NCBI GenBank assembly: GCA_029378245.1
Contig: JARKIF010000008.1
Span: 806,001 to 870,000, forward strand
DNA: 64,000 nucleotides
Reading direction: 5' to 3'
Origin: Roridomyces roridus
Taxonomy: Eukaryota; Basidiomycota; Agaricomycetes; Agaricales; Mycenaceae
Shown here piece by piece: positions 55,381-64,000 of this stretch. A model generated the notes under the pieces. It was not told the DNA's origin. It saw nothing but the letters and a program-made list of their open reading frames with translations, and made no database searches. The first letter of the stretch is position 1. Every line of letters begins with the position of its first letter. The position numbers and the translations under genes were made by a program.

Positions 55381-57981
55381 ATGGCGCCCAAGACAGCAAG
55401 TGGAAAAGAAAAGCTCATCGACGACGAGGACGAGGTTCGGCATCGTCTTGTCCTGTCTTGTACCCGACCAATGCCCGTCGGCGCGCCAGGTCTTGCAGGC
55501 CGTCATTCTAGCCGACAGCTTCGACAAACGTTTCAGGCCGCTCACGATTGGGAAACCTCGAGTACAGATTCTGCTCTGGCCGCAATTCTCCATCTTATGG
55601 TTCTCAGTGCCTTTTGCCCATCTGTAACGCGCCACTTCTCGATTGGACATTTGAGAGCCTTGCACTCGCAGGCGTTCAAGAAATATTCGTCATCTGCCGT
55701 TCGCATGCCGAGCAGGTCGAGGCTGCTATACGGTGAGCAGCAGCAGCATTATGCTCTCTGGGCGCGTTCTCACTGTCTGTCTAGTGAATCGAAATGGTCC
55801 CGCCCGGGCTCTGGGATCAAGATCGTACCAATCATGACCGCGAAGGAGACTTTCTCGGCTGGCGACGCGATGCGCGACGTTTACACGCGTGGGCTAGTTA
55901 CGAGCGATTTTGTGCTCGTCATGGGCGATTTGGTGAGCAATATACGCATCGACGAGGTTGTCCGTGTGCATAAGGAGAGGAGACGGACGAACAAGGATGC
56001 GATCATGACTATCGTCGTGAAAGAGAGTGGTGCCGCACATCGGACGAGGTGAGAGTGGGGCCTCATATTCGCTGCAATTATTCATGTTTCATAGACCGCT
56101 AGGTGAATCGTCCGTGTTCGTGCTGGACGCAGAATCCTCCGAATGCTTACACTACGAACCCGTCTCGGCGCATCCCCCAACGAAAATGACGCGCATTCCT
56201 CGTGAAGTGCTTGAGGCACATCCTGAGATCGAGATTCGCAACGACCTCATTGATTGTTCAATCGACGTATGTTCTGTCGAAGTATGTCTGCTCTTTTTCC
56301 GTGTTTCCCTGCTGATCCCTCAAAGGTCCCATCTTTATTCCAAGACAACTTTGACTACGAAGACATCCGAAGGGACTTTTTACATGGCGTCTTGACATCG
56401 GACTTGCTCATGAAGAACATTTACTGTTACGTCGCACAGGACGGATATGCAGCCCGCGTGAGGGATACCAAAAGCTACGACGCCATCAGCAAGGATATCC
56501 TATCTCGCTGGACGTTCCCCCTAGTACCAGACGACAACCATCCGAGCGGACACGTCTATAGACACGCGCGGGGCAACAAGTACATGCCTGCCGACAACTC
56601 TGTCACCTTGGCGAGAACAGCGAAAATCGGAAACAACACGCTGATTGGGGCGTCGACCAAGATCTTGGAAGGCGCTCAAATCACTGGCTCTGTCATTGGG
56701 CGCAATTGCGTTATTGGGGCAGGGACGATCGTCGAGGGTTCCTACATCTTTGATGGGACCGTTGTTGGGCCGCAGTGTGTGGTTAGACGCAGTATCATCG
56801 GTGCGGGCGTCACGATTAAAGAAAAGACGCGGATAGAGAAGGGATGTTTGGTGGGAGACAGTGTTGTGGTTGGTCCGCTGGCGGTCCTCGATTCTTTCGA
56901 GCGGCTATCTCGCAAAAGGGTCAGCGAAGAGGATGAAGAAGAAGAGGATGAAGACGAGGATGATGAAGACGATGAAGACGAAGATGAAGAAGAAGACGAT
57001 GATGATGATGAAGAAGAAGAGAGCGACGAAGAAGAGGAAGAAGAGAGCGACGAAGAAGAGGAAGAGGTAGACTCTGAAATCGAGGAAATTGAAGCCAGTG
57101 GGTTGCTCACTCCGTTTTTATTCCCGGCGCTCACACTCGATAGACCCCGTCGCAACTTCGTCGATTTTGGGCAAAGAGGCAAACGCCATCGTATGGCCAC
57201 GAGGCCCATCCGAGGAAGCCGACGAAGACGAGATAATTGCCTTCAGGAACCAACGCGTGCGACGGTTAGGCGACGACGGCTCGGACGCAGAGTTGTCTGA
57301 CGAGGGCTCTGAATCCTCTTCCGACGATGACGAGGACAGCGACGAGGAAAGCTCGGAGGAATACGATTCGCAGGGCGAATCTGACGTGCCGGAAGTGGTG
57401 ATGCCCACAGGCACGATGCAAGAGTCCGAGTTCAAGTACGAGGTGGCGCAGTCTTTGGAGCGGGCGTTTGCAGAAGGGCATTCGGTCGACAATGCGGCGG
57501 TCGAGCTCAAGACGCTCCGAATGGCGAGTAATGTGCCGCTATCGCATGTGCGACAGGCAGTTATCTCTGCAATTGTGGAAGACATCAACATTGTTGATGG
57601 CGCTCAACCGCAACGGAAGGAGATTGCGCGAGTAATTGGGCGCTGGGGAGAATTGATTGACAAGATTGGAGGCGTGGACGCGGTGGAGACGGTGCTAATG
57701 CTGCAGGTGCGTGAGCTGCGCAAACCTCGTGTTCTCGACTGAATTCTTCACAGATGCATTGCGCGTCGTCGGAACGATTACCGCTGTTTGGTCAAATATT
57801 GGCCGAATTGTATCAAAAGGATATCGTTGAGGAGGACGACATTCGGGCGTGGTATGCGCTGCCGGCAGCGAAAGGAGTAGGGGCAGAGAAAACGGTGGAG
57901 AATGTCAAACGGTGCTGGGCAGTCGGGGCACGCATGATTGAGCAGTTTGACGAGCAAGAGAGCGAGAGCGAAAGTGAATAA
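55381..57981 (+). CDS. GCD6: eIF2B epsilon, guanine-nucleotide exchange subunit
   Basis: Catalytic subunit of eIF2B, which reloads eIF2 with GTP and is the target of eIF2 alpha phosphorylation. Start at 55381: MAPKTASGKEKLIDDEDE. The nucleotidyltransferase-like domain carries QVLQAVILADSFDKRFRPLT and VLLPICNAPLLDWTFESLAL. The left-handed beta-helix has hexapeptide turns (IGNNTLIGASTKILEGAQI, VIGRNCVIGAGTIVEGSYIF). The C-terminal W2 domain includes RKEIARVIGRWGELIDKIGG and VENVKRCWAVGARMIEQFDE, ending in ESESESE at 57981. Between the two lies an exceptionally long Asp/Glu tract (about 56926-57085). About ten introns. Shortened copies of its 3' end occur at 58743-58802 and 63094-63176. Confidence 0.94.
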
Positions 57982-58020
57982 TGTAACTCGGTTTTTTCGA
58001 CATCCCTCGACGGTCACAAA

Positions 58021-58961
58021 TCAATTTTTACGATGCTTCTTCTCGTTGGTGCCGCCGTCTTCCCCTCTGGCATCGCCAGCGCCCTCCCCACGTTCTCGAG
58101 CAACTATAGGTTCGAGCGACTCGTCTTGTTCCGCGACGTTGGACAATTCCTACAGGGGTATCAAGGAGGGCCCGGCGACGCATCCACGGGAGGACTGACC
58201 TTGTTCTTGGTGTGCATTGGCACGGATCCGCCGTCGGGGTCAACAACATCAGTGGACGCAGACGACGTGGTCTCCACTTCTTTGCCCCCAGTCTGAACAA
58301 GCTCGTTGAATTTGGCAATCCACGCCCTCTTGCGCTTAAGTTCCTCGATCATGGCGTCGGTGAGGATTGGACTTTGCACCAAGCGCCGAAGAGGCGAGGC
58401 GCGGTCATCTGCTGGCATGGTGGTGGTGGTGACTGCACGACTAGGATTTTGCTCAGGAACCCTGATTTGAATCAGGGAGCGAGGCATGGCCAACGAGTTC
58501 GGCGCACGTAAAAAGATCTCAAGGAAGAACGGCTTGGCTTCTAGTTCCATTTTCTTGCTTGTCTGCAAGGTTTTGTCGCTGAAGGGCTCGCGTTGATCAA
58601 ATTTCACCTGCATATTCAGAGTACGGCGTTGAAGGATAGCATCCGAGTTTGTCAAGGACCGGAGCGGGCGTACAGTAGCTTCAAGGACGCGCGGACGTTG
58701 CCTGTGAGTCGATTGTTTCCGGCCGGTGAATTGCATTCGAGAGTTGGGGCACGCATAATAGAGCAGTTTGATGAGCAAGAGAGCGAGAATGCAAGTGATT
58801 AGTGCAATGTAAAGTAAACCGTACTCGTTCCTCACTACGCGCATTGGCAGACCATCTCTTGAACACTCCTCCCAGTATTTAATTATTGTACGAGTTGTGG
58901 GAGAAGGCACAGCACTTGAGGTCGAATTGGTGGTCTGAATTGATGAATCAGTTGATCGCAT
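58021..58961 (-). CDS. Orphan single-pass membrane protein
   Basis: No family recognised. The first ATG in frame is 58961 (MRSTDSSIQTTNSTSSAVPS). The protein is about 296 residues after removal of one 50-nt GT-AG intron (GTCAGTCC to CCTGTAG) near the end; the last exon is strongly charged (NVAEQDESLEPIVARERGEG) and stops at 58021. One membrane helix, residues about 49-70 (LLYIALITCILALLLIKLLY). The rest looks soluble, with SLIQIRVPEQNP and MIEELKRKRAWIAKFNELVQ. Convergent with eIF2B epsilon, 39 bp apart. Part of it, including the helix, lies antisense to a copy of the eIF2B epsilon 3' end. A diverged relative is at 63183-63918. Confidence 0.6.
58743..58802 (+). repeat. Copy of the eIF2B epsilon 3' end, fragment 1
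   Basis: The plus strand reads VGARIIEQFDEQESENASD then a stop, closely matching the end of eIF2B epsilon (VGARMIEQFDEQESESESE, 57925-57981). It is not attached to any eIF2B-like upstream exon. The same bases in antisense encode the transmembrane helix of the orphan gene at 58021-58961. Confidence 0.75.
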
Positions 58962-59022
58962 CTGCTGTTTCTTGGATAAGGCAAGTAACTTTCCTCGATC
59001 CTTGGGTGATATGTAAGATGAG

Positions 59023-59063
59023 ACCACGAAACGGGAGCCACGGTGGACTCTCCGTTTCGTGGT
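59023..59063. other. Strong hairpin at the head of a GC-rich block
   Basis: ACCACGAAACGG (59023-59034) pairs perfectly with CCGTTTCGTGGT (59052-59063) around a 17-nt loop. It opens a GC-rich stretch, about 59020-59290, that contrasts with its surroundings, has no sensible open frame and is full of potential short stems. It may be a non-coding RNA, or the 5' end of a dead non-LTR element. I could not match it to a known RNA family. Confidence 0.45.
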
Positions 59064-59290
59064 GCGGAAAAGAGCCGTAGGCTCACCTGCGTCACGGGGT
59101 GCGCGCAGCGCCGGGCCGCAAGGGGGATAAGAGCGAGGGTGAGACTACGGGGTCTGAGCGCCTAGAGGGTCCTGGGGAAGACGGCGCAAGCACGGAGCCA
59201 ACCCTACCCACCCGGAGCGAAAGCTCACGACAGGTGGTGACGTGCCGTAGGTGCGACGACGGCTTACCCCACCAGAGCTAAAGCGAAGGG

Positions 59291-60399
59291 CCTGGATTGA
59301 ATTTGGAAGGTTGTTATGAAGTTGGACCAAACCAGAAGATTGAACGGCACGTACGTGGGTCGTCAAGAAAGTAATCATGCAAGTTGACTTCCAAGAACAA
59401 GAGTTTGATTTGCGGCGAGTGTTGGAGAAGAAGTGCCAGGATCATTCAAAACGGATGGGATTTGGAGTCGACGGAAGAGCTTGAATGTTTTTTTCTGGAA
59501 ATGTGGCTCAGGGACGAATCCGAATGTTTCCGAATGTTGAATCCAACTTGAAGATAATAGTTGAAATCCGGCCCGGTGTTTCACGTGTATTGCAAGGAAG
59601 GAAGGAACGAGATGGGTCTGCTGATCGCGAGTGATAAGTCGAGCAGGGTGGTATGAACCAGCTTGGGTATGAAAGGAAGGATGGAAGGAGATGCACAACG
59701 GGAGCTCGCACGGTGGCGGAGCGACTCAGAGTCAATTAGAGAGAAGTCCGAGTTTCGGCGTGGGGAAAGCACCAAGCAAGTGAAGAGAGTTGGCTTCGAG
59801 GAACCGTGGCTTGGTTTGAACTGGGCTTCGTTGAAGGATGATCGATGAGGATCAAAGCTCAGCGTAAGGACTTGAAGGAGAGTCTCTGCACCATGTTCGT
59901 CGAGAAGCTCGGATTCCTGCAAATTTAATCAGCCAAGGGATCTGACTCCAAGATAAGCTGATATCCGAGTGAGCGTGTAAGGCGTCTTGAAAGCAAGGGT
60001 CAAGACGCAGATTTGCAGCAAATCATTGAAAGCCGAACGACAAATTTTGCGGTAAGTATTTGATGAATCCGAGTTCTGATCATCCGTGAAGCGGCAGGTA
60101 AAGTCGATCGGAAGGGCAACAATCATCGTTGACAGGGTTGAACTTGAGGCGACCGGTAACTTCAAGGGGCTGAATTGCAGGATGATTGGACGAATGAGGG
60201 AGTTGATCAAGGAAAGGGACGCCATGACCCATAAGCGCCTGAAGAGCAGAGGAAGAAGAAGTCAGCTGTGCAAAATGAGGAATGAAAACCCCGAAGGGCG
60301 AATCTGCCTCGAGACCTCCAAAATGTACAATAAATGGCCAGGGAAGAGCGTCCAGACGAGCGTATAGTGTGCGCGTGGGTCGTAATAAGGTGTTCATGA
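59291..60399. other. No confident gene; pyrimidine-rich minus strand
   Basis: On the minus strand three overlapping frames of 75-142 codons run through this 1.1 kb (for example LLQICVLTLAFKTPYTLTRI, and LLQVLTLSFDPHRSS). Frame switches fit neither introns nor one gene. It could be a decayed coding region of unknown family. The edge at 60320-60399 is the 3' flank of the duplicated AN1 gene. Confidence 0.4.
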
Positions 60400-60743
60400 C
60401 TAGGCTGTCGCCATCTTGCTCGCTACAGTCCTCTCCGACTCGAGCGTGGACTTGTTGACTGGGAGAGGGGAGGTGAGACAAGAGAATGAGACAGAGGAAG
60501 ATGGCCACATAAGCTCAAGCGCCTGCTGCGTACAGTCCTCGAGGTTGTTGCACGAGTGATGCTCAGGCATTCGGTGCTATGAGTCTCATCAGTCACTGGG
60601 ACCCAGAAAGTGCCCGGATTGTCGACTTACTTCACCACAAAAGTTAGCTCGGCATAGAGCGCATTGGCCGACGATGCGGAGAGCAACAGAGTTGCATTGG
60701 GCGTCGCTGTAACCCCGAACTGACATCTCTTCTTGGCAGGCAT
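60400..60743 (-). pseudogene. Decayed duplicate of the AN1 zinc-finger gene
   Basis: On the minus strand this reads as a copy of 36384-36733 in the same exon order. MPAKKRCQFG is intact at 60743, then one base is missing and the frame shifts before NSVALRIVGQCALCRANFCG. The HRMPEHHSCNNLEDC exon is present. The donor of intron 2 has changed from GTACGT to TTATGT. The final exon and stop (60400) are recognisable. Intron positions are retained, so it is a DNA-level duplication and not a retrocopy. Homology also covers about 80 bases of 3' flank and about 35 of 5' flank. Confidence 0.8.
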
Positions 60744-62601
60744 ATCAAGTGTGTGTGGTATGGGTGTTTGGGTGTTTGGATGCAAGTGCAAGGCGGAAGA
60801 GGATGATGGGGAGAGACAACGAGGTTGTGGGGAGAGAAAAGCAAAGTCGTCATGCAGACTCTCGTAGTCATGGGCAAAACGGAAGTGGCGAAACCGAAAT
60901 TTAAGCGAGCTTCGACGGTAAGCAAGACTTGAGCCGGGGCTCCGAAACCAGAGAAGGAAGATTCGAGTGGAACGACTTGCTCAAAAGGGATAAGGGAATG
61001 CGATGCGCTAAACACAGAAATCGCAGATGTGCGCCCAAGTTCGCAACGGCGGGGTATCCGCGTCAAAATGCACCAAGCAAGCGGAAAAGGGTTGGTCGCC
61101 CCACGGGAGTGGATCTGAAACACGCAAGATATGCAGCGGCAGCCGAGACGGACGAGGAAAAGAAAAATCTCGGTGCGGGGTGTCTGAAGATAGAGCTGAT
61201 GGCGTAAGGAAAACATGAGGCGCGATGGGCAAATCCTGGAAACGTGCGCGGGGAACTGATGAGGTCCACGATTGATTAACGGGCGGAGACCCAGTGAGAA
61301 TATGTATAAGGTTGAGGGTACGGCGACCGGATGGATATGCACCGGGTGCACGGGCTGGAGTAAGTAGAAAAAGAAACACTGGGTGAATTATGAGCATGAT
61401 CCATGGAGAATGATAAAATGAGGCGAGCGCCGAGAATAAGGGCGTGTCCGCACAAAGAACCCCATAGCGCAAGCATGTAAGAAATTCATATGTATAGCAC
61501 AACCTTCTGCGCGGCCAAGGCGCAAATAGGTAGGATGGAGGGAGCTCAAGGAGGAAGGTGCCCAAGGCACGAAATCGGAAAGTAAGGCGCACAAATCACA
61601 AAAGTAAGACGTGCAAAGCACGAAGGAGGCAGGTGCAAGAAGCAAAAAGAAGTAAGTTGCATGGAGCACGAAGGAATAAGATGTGCATGCCTAGGAAACG
61701 GGGCGAGAAACCGCGCATATATGCGGTCCTGAGCGACCATGGTGCAGACGCGGTGCCACCGAATGGAGGATAACGGCGTGCGAAGGAGCGGAATGTGTGC
61801 AGGGTATCGATAAGAGAAGGTTGGGTGGAATGGGAGACGCGTCGTCTATCAGAAAGAGAGGGTACAGGAACGACATCCTCGGCCTCGGGACATGACAGCA
61901 AGCTGTAGCTGTATGAGAATGGCGGGAGTGAGAATGGCCTCCCCGTTGCGTGTAAGGCTTGGGTCGTGGAGGAACGGTATCGAAGGCGACGGTGTCCGAG
62001 AGGATATATGTATGGAGTCAAAAGAAAGGCGCACCGAGCCGTGTGTCCCAATTCCACGCGTCAAGCTCCTACTTCCCCACTCCTATGCTGTCCTATGCTG
62101 TATCCAAAGGATATACGCGTGTGCAGATCGCGTAGGTAGTCCCAATCCGGGCCTAAGAGGCACGGTCTCGTTGTCGTCTTGTCGGTCGGTGGTCTTCTTT
62201 CTGCCCGGTTGAGGCAGCGTGGAGGGTGGATGAAGTGGTGGATGGGACTGTCTTCTGTATGGTAGCGAAGAGTGGTAGGGCAAGAGCTCAAAACGAACAG
62301 CAACAAGCGTGAATCGCCGTCGTGGTGAGCAATCAAGAGGATGATGTGGCGGTGCCGCCGCCACTCCTGATCATTGATGCGCCCACTCTCCCGACGCTCT
62401 TACCTTGTCCTCTGATGAACCCAAGCCGTTCGTACCTCGCGTCGTGTTTATCTCGGAAGATTCTCCTCGTCGCTGGCCTGGTTCTCGACTCTGAAGAAAC
62501 CCAATAGCTAGAAGGAAAATGAAATTCATCGACGACCTTTTCCTCTTGTCCTCCACCGATTCGGACCCGACCACGCAAGCGTTCCCGGTTTATATAGGGA
62601 G
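60744..62601. other. Gene-poor region with pyrimidine-rich minus strand
   Basis: About 1.9 kb without a gene I can support. The minus strand has several overlapping open frames (up to 235 codons) that are rich in Ser, Leu, Pro and His; these follow from its C/T-rich composition and lack conserved motifs. It contains a degenerate 24-nt repeat array (61609-61680). The last part, before 62602, would be the promoter of the F-box fragment. Confidence 0.45.
61587..61680 (+). repeat. Degenerate ~24-nt tandem repeat
   Basis: Units 61609-61632, 61633-61656 and 61657-61680 are each 24 nt and share a GTGCAnnnAGCACGAAGGAnnnAG pattern; an earlier 22-nt unit at 61587-61608 is more diverged. Read on the minus strand they give an eight-residue repeat (LTSFCFLH, LPPSCFAR, LIPSCSMQ). 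Spacing that preserves three-base phase hints that it was once coding, or is just coincidental. Confidence 0.55.
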
Positions 62602-63060
62602 ATGTCGGAAACCGCACTTCCAGATGAAATCATCTCCGACATTCTCTCGCCCGCCTTCAGAGTCTGCGACAAGAAAATTTCCGATACATCCTTGGTGTCC
62701 CCCTTCACGGAGTACTCTGTTCTACCTTCTTCTATGTAAGTCGTGGCTACGCGTCGCGACTCCCTTTCTATACCACGACGTCGTCATCCGTTCGAAGGCC
62801 CTAGCGCGAACCCTTTCTAGCCATAAGGACCTCGGACGATTCATCAAGCGTTTGCACGTTACGGAGCTCCGATGCGCACCATCCTGAAGTCTTCCCCACA
62901 CGTGTCTCACCTCTACGTCTCCCTGGACGTCTTCTCCACTGGGATCTGCGATGGGCTTCGTCTAATCAGCCCTTCATGTTTGATCATCTTCGACCTCCAG
63001 CCCCGTCCCAGACAGCTCCTCCCGCGTCTCCAGCAAAATACTCCCTTTAAGCGAATGGGA
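62602..63060 (+). pseudogene. F-box family gene fragment
   Basis: Starts as MSETALPDEIISDILSPAFR, the N-terminal F-box of a family that is expanded in Agaricomycetes. The expected continuation (FYLLLCKSWLRVATPFLYHD, VIRSKALARTLSSHKDLGRF, IKRLHVTE) lies in a second frame, and MRTILKSSPHVSHLYVSLDV and GLRLISPSCLII in a third. The frame therefore breaks near 62715 and 62865. The similarity stops around 63000-63060, far short of a full F-box protein (normally 400-600 residues), and runs into a fragment of eIF2B epsilon. Truncation plus two breaks make it a pseudogene, although single-base errors elsewhere in the window mean the breaks alone are not decisive. Confidence 0.7.
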
Positions 63061-63093
63061 TTGACGGCGCGGCACTCAGAATCGCGTCCGATC

Positions 63094-63176
63094 GGCGTGG
63101 GGGTAGAGAACAGGGCGGAGAATGTGAAGCGTTGAACGCATGATTGAGCAGTTGGACGAGCAAGAGGTGGAGAGTG
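63094..63176 (+). repeat. Copy of the eIF2B epsilon 3' end, fragment 2
   Basis: The plus strand reads GVGVENRAENVKR, then after a gap MIEQLDEQEVESE, matching GVGAEKTVENVKR and MIEQFDEQESESE of eIF2B epsilon (57871-57981) with an internal deletion. Downstream bases (GTAAAGTAAACCGTACTCG) match the flank of fragment 1 at 58810 and not the true eIF2B epsilon 3' UTR, so fragments 1 and 2 share a later history. Confidence 0.75.
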
Positions 63177-63182
63177 AAATCA

Positions 63183-63918
63183 TCAAGATTGGGGAATGTA
63201 AAGTAAACCGTACTCGTTCTTCGCTACCCGAATCAAACCATCCCTTGAATACTCCTGCCAGTATGCAACAATTCAGCGCGCTAAGGGTTCATGTATTGCG
63301 TCGGTGCTGCTAGTAAGAAACGCAGGTCGCCGAGTTGGCGGGTGTGTTATCTATCGTCGTGGTTGACGCCGCACCTATTCAGCAGCAGTCTCCAGATGTT
63401 ATTGAGGCTCACCTTCGCCTCGCCAGATAATCGTCCCAACCATTTCTGTAAAAAGAGTCCTCCTGAGCGTCGGGTCGGAAAGTCGTTCTGGTGTTCTCAC
63501 CTGAGGTAATTAGTCTGACGAGCGGTTCTACACACAATTTAGAGCTGCAACATCCCAAGGATTTGCATTCTTACACGAAGTCTGCGTGCGCTTGAGGCAG
63601 AAGCCCTTTGATTCGGCGAATCTCGTCGACCACGTCGTATTGCTTCACGCCCTCCTCCCGTCGTATGCGTTCCAGCCAGATGGATATTTGCGTGGCGGTG
63701 TGACGAATCTTGAAGGGCGGGACATCGAAGTGCTCGCTTGCCGAGGCGACCGCGCCCATTTCGAGACTCTCGGGTGTTATTACTCTCTCGACGCACTCGG
63801 GTGCAGCCCGCAAAGCGGCCAGAACCATCGGGCGAGGAAAGACGTCTACTATCTGGTGCACGAGCTGGTGTGCGGTCAGACGAGGTGCAGTCGGAGTGGT
63901 CGAATTAGTCGTGTCCAT
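63183..63918 (-). CDS. Diverged relative of the orphan gene at 58.0-59.0 kb
   Basis: The ATG at 63918 opens MDTTNSTTPTAPRLTAHQLV and runs about 115 residues to GLLPQAHADFV (63571). With a splice after ADF, downstream coding-like segments EDSFYRNGWDDYLARR and EYSRDGLI, KNEYGLLYIPQS follow, stop at 63183. TTNST and SRDGL--V-NEYGLLYI match the orphan gene at 58021-58961. The segment that forms the membrane helix there is out of frame here (LLLVQLLNHA). It may be a soluble variant, or a partly decayed copy. Function unknown. Confidence 0.4.
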
Positions 63919-64000
63919 GTCTGGATTGATAATCAATTGATCGCATCTGTTTCTTGCTCGTCGTCAATTCTCAACGTTCAACTCTGAAGAAACCTAATGT

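Noticed and set aside
59018..59035. A hammerhead-ribozyme-like string (GATGA ... CGAAAC)
   Set aside because: The conserved CU before GA is absent and there is no stem II between the two core parts.
60644..62057. Minus-strand frames of 153-235 codons in the gene-poor region
   Set aside because: Three overlapping frames are open at once because the strand is pyrimidine-rich; none shows a conserved motif.

Overview
The window is nuclear DNA of a filamentous basidiomycete, probably an Agaricomycete; gene content resembles the Rhizoctonia/Ceratobasidium lineage, but that placement is from recall and not tested. Supporting signs are many short GT-AG introns (about 43-60 nt, with CTNAY-like branch sites), intron-bearing tRNAs, very tight gene spacing, and fungal families such as PalI/Rim9, FAR-17a/AIG1, exo-beta-glucanase and an F-box fragment. 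CDS coordinates run from start to stop and include introns.

Layout. 1-8 kb: 26S proteasome ATPase RPT3 (5' truncated by the window edge), pyrroline-5-carboxylate reductase, ALG13, TRM9, NAC alpha and hamartin/TSC1. 8-16 kb: HSP90 with heat-shock elements, an orphan ORF, phosphoserine aminotransferase, a 2OG-Fe(II) oxygenase, tRNA-Asn, an aldo-keto reductase and tRNA-Ser. 16-29 kb: ALG3, TRAPPII subunit TRS130, GH5 glucanase, PIG-H, and a TBC RabGAP joined to or directly behind ESCRT regulator IST1. 29-38 kb: a membrane protein, an MFS transporter, a FAR-17a/AIG1 protein, argininosuccinate lyase, syntaxin SSO1, an AN1 zinc finger and aspartate aminotransferase. 38-58 kb: PP4 regulatory subunit, two MARVEL-like membrane proteins, a voltage-gated proton channel, FUN14, NOP2, PalI, an Ala/Pro/Glu-rich protein, helicase PRP43 and eIF2B epsilon. 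58-64 kb is a different landscape: gene fragments, a decayed second AN1 gene, truncated copies of the eIF2B epsilon 3' end, an F-box pseudogene, a GC-rich structured block and two related orphan genes.

The genes are mostly unrelated housekeeping loci. Loose themes are ER glycosylation/GPI synthesis (ALG13, ALG3, PIG-H), membrane traffic (TRS130, IST1, TBC, SSO1), amino-acid metabolism (P5C reductase, SerC, argininosuccinate lyase, aspartate aminotransferase) and ribosome/translation (NOP2, PRP43, eIF2B epsilon, NAC, TRM9).

Two cautions. Several conserved genes (RPT3, ALG13, TRM9, NAC alpha, PP4R1, PalI and others) carry single-base frame breaks, more likely assembly errors than real lesions. 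Exon boundaries were read by eye from splice consensus and protein continuity. I found no complete transposon, no CRISPR array and no biosynthetic cluster. The most unusual items are the possible IST1-TBC fusion, a 21-nt microexon in the proton channel, the paralogous debris at 58-64 kb, and a palindrome upstream of the Ala/Pro/Glu-rich gene.
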